Shown here: positions 63,277 through 64,000 of the stretch, in pieces
Numbering within the stretch: position 1 is the first letter of the stretch
Layout: every line of letters starts with the position of its first letter
From: Coriobacteriaceae bacterium
Lineage (GTDB): Bacteria; Actinomycetota; Coriobacteriia; Coriobacteriales; Coriobacteriaceae
Reading direction: 5' to 3'
DNA: 64,000 bases
Assembly (NCBI GenBank): GCA_902364975.1
Contig: CABJFQ010000003.1
Location: 1-64,000, forward strand
Made by a program: the position numbers and the translations under genes
Notes under the pieces: generated by a model
What the model was told of the DNA's origin: nothing
Database searches by the model: none
Seen by the model: the letters and a program-made list of their open reading frames with translations, nothing else

Positions 63277-64000
63277 TTACTCGGTAAAGGCGTTGCCGAC
63301 GCTCTGGCCGCCAACATACGTCTCGACGAGGGTGAGCTCATGGTCGAACACGACAAAGTCGGCGTCGCGACCCGGCATGATGCTGCCGCACTTATCCTCG
63401 ATGTGCGCGGAGCGTGCCGGTACCTCGGTTGCCATGCGAATGGCGATATCGGCGCTGGCGATGCCCCAGTCGACGATGTTCTTGACGCCCTGGGCAAGCG
63501 TGAGCACCGAACCGGCAATGCTCTTGCCATCGGCGAGCCAGCACAGGTTGTCCTTCATGATGACGTCCATGCCGCCGCTAGTGTAGCTGCCCTCGGGCAT
63601 GCCGCCGCAGCCCAGGCAGTCGGTGATGAGTACCGTGTGCTGCCAGCCCTTGGCCTGCAGCAGCGCCTTGATGGCGGCAGGGTTTACGTGCTTGCCGTCA
63701 CAGATGATCTCGGCGTAGGTCTCGGACGTGGACATAGCAGCACCCACGACACCGGGCTCACGGTGATGCAGCCCGCGCTGGCCGTTATAGGTATGCGTAA
63801 AGCAGCTGGCACCGGCGTTGATGGCGGCGATGCACTCATCGTAGGTGGCGTCGGAGTGACCGATGCTGGTCACCACACCCTTGGCGTTCAGAGCAGCCGC
63901 ATAAGCAGCGGCACCGTCGCGCTCGGCCGCCATGGCGCTCTTAACGATGCGACCGCCCGCAGCCTCCTGCCACTGATCAAAGACCTCCTCGGAGGGATCG
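63277..64000 (-). CDS. nagA: N-acetylglucosamine-6-phosphate deacetylase (3' part)
   Basis: About 240 residues of NagA running off the window edge. It removes acetate from N-acetylglucosamine- or N-acetylgalactosamine-6-phosphate. The metal and substrate motifs seen are SIGHSDATYDE, CFTHTYNGQRGLHHREPG, ICDGKHVNP and the catalytic Asp in VLITDCLGCGGM; GSIMPGRDADFVV closes the beta-sandwich. In many NagA proteins the second motif reads THLFNAM; TYNGQRG here is a variant, and could fit AgaA. The N-terminus is beyond the window. Confidence 0.9.
   Translation of the reverse strand, partial: DPSEEVFDQWQEAAGGRIVKSAMAAERDGAAAYAAALNAKGVVTSIGHSDATYDECIAAINAGASCFTHTYNGQRGLHHREPGVVGAAMSTSETYAEIICDGKHVNPAAIKALLQAKGWQHTVLITDCLGCGGMPEGSYTSGGMDVIMKDNLCWLADGKSIAGSVLTLAQGVKNIVDWGIASADIAIRMATEVPARSAHIEDKCGSIMPGRDADFVVFDHELTLVETYVGGQSVGNAFTE

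Overview
The window looks like a high-GC human-gut actinobacterium of the Coriobacteriia, most like Collinsella. This rests on the gene repertoire (pyruvate formate-lyase fermentation, a tagatose-6-phosphate lactose pathway, agmatine catabolism, LuxR proteins with a membrane sensor), on GTG/TTG starts after strong Shine-Dalgarno sites, and on many palindromic intergenic repeats. The genus is inferred from recognition, not from an alignment.

Layout. 0-5 kb: a pyruvate formate-lyase split into two genes, then a 2-keto-3-deoxygluconate permease and a KduD-like dehydrogenase. 5-10 kb: a MarR regulator in one operon with a heterodimeric ABC exporter. 10-13.5 kb: a DAHP synthase, a GNAT acetyltransferase and two gene remnants. 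13.5-28.2 kb: a polyamine region with two agmatine deiminases, putrescine carbamoyltransferase, two paralogous APC exchangers, an amidohydrolase, a MATE transporter and three LuxR-type regulators (two with membrane sensors). The order regulator / carbamoyltransferase-exchanger-deiminase resembles enterococcal aguR/aguBDA, but no carbamate kinase is present. 28.5-34.8 kb: a Bce/MacB-type ABC system whose permease is frameshifted, a NUDIX-Vsr fusion protein, an AraC regulator and a HAD phosphatase. 35-38.3 kb: a class II aldolase divergent from a DeoR regulator, then a flavodiiron protein.

38.4-53 kb is a galactose/lactose region. A LacI regulator is divergent from galK-galT. lacA-lacB and lacX-lacC lie on the minus strand. 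lacF and a second LacI regulator are divergent from lacE-lacG. Together they import lactose as lactose-6-phosphate, cleave it, and pass galactose-6-phosphate through tagatose phosphates, while galK/galT/galM handle free galactose. 53-56 kb holds a DUF4143-type ATPase with a strictly periodic repeat array upstream and a RelE/ParE-Phd toxin-antitoxin pair. 56-64 kb: DeoR/galM, an orphan mannose-family EIIB lacking its phosphorylation histidine, tRNA-Thr(CGT), a YhcH/NanQ protein, a second lacX-lacC pair next to a nagA 3' scrap, a flavodoxin, and the 3' part of nagA. This last block suggests amino-sugar or sialic-acid catabolism.

The most unusual material is the split PFL, the NUDIX-Vsr fusion, the 34-bp-period array, a 10-bp dyad (CCGT-N2-ACGG) in front of most catabolic operons, and several families of palindromes. 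One family carries conserved tandem G.A mismatches and sits 3' of genes with a constant orientation.
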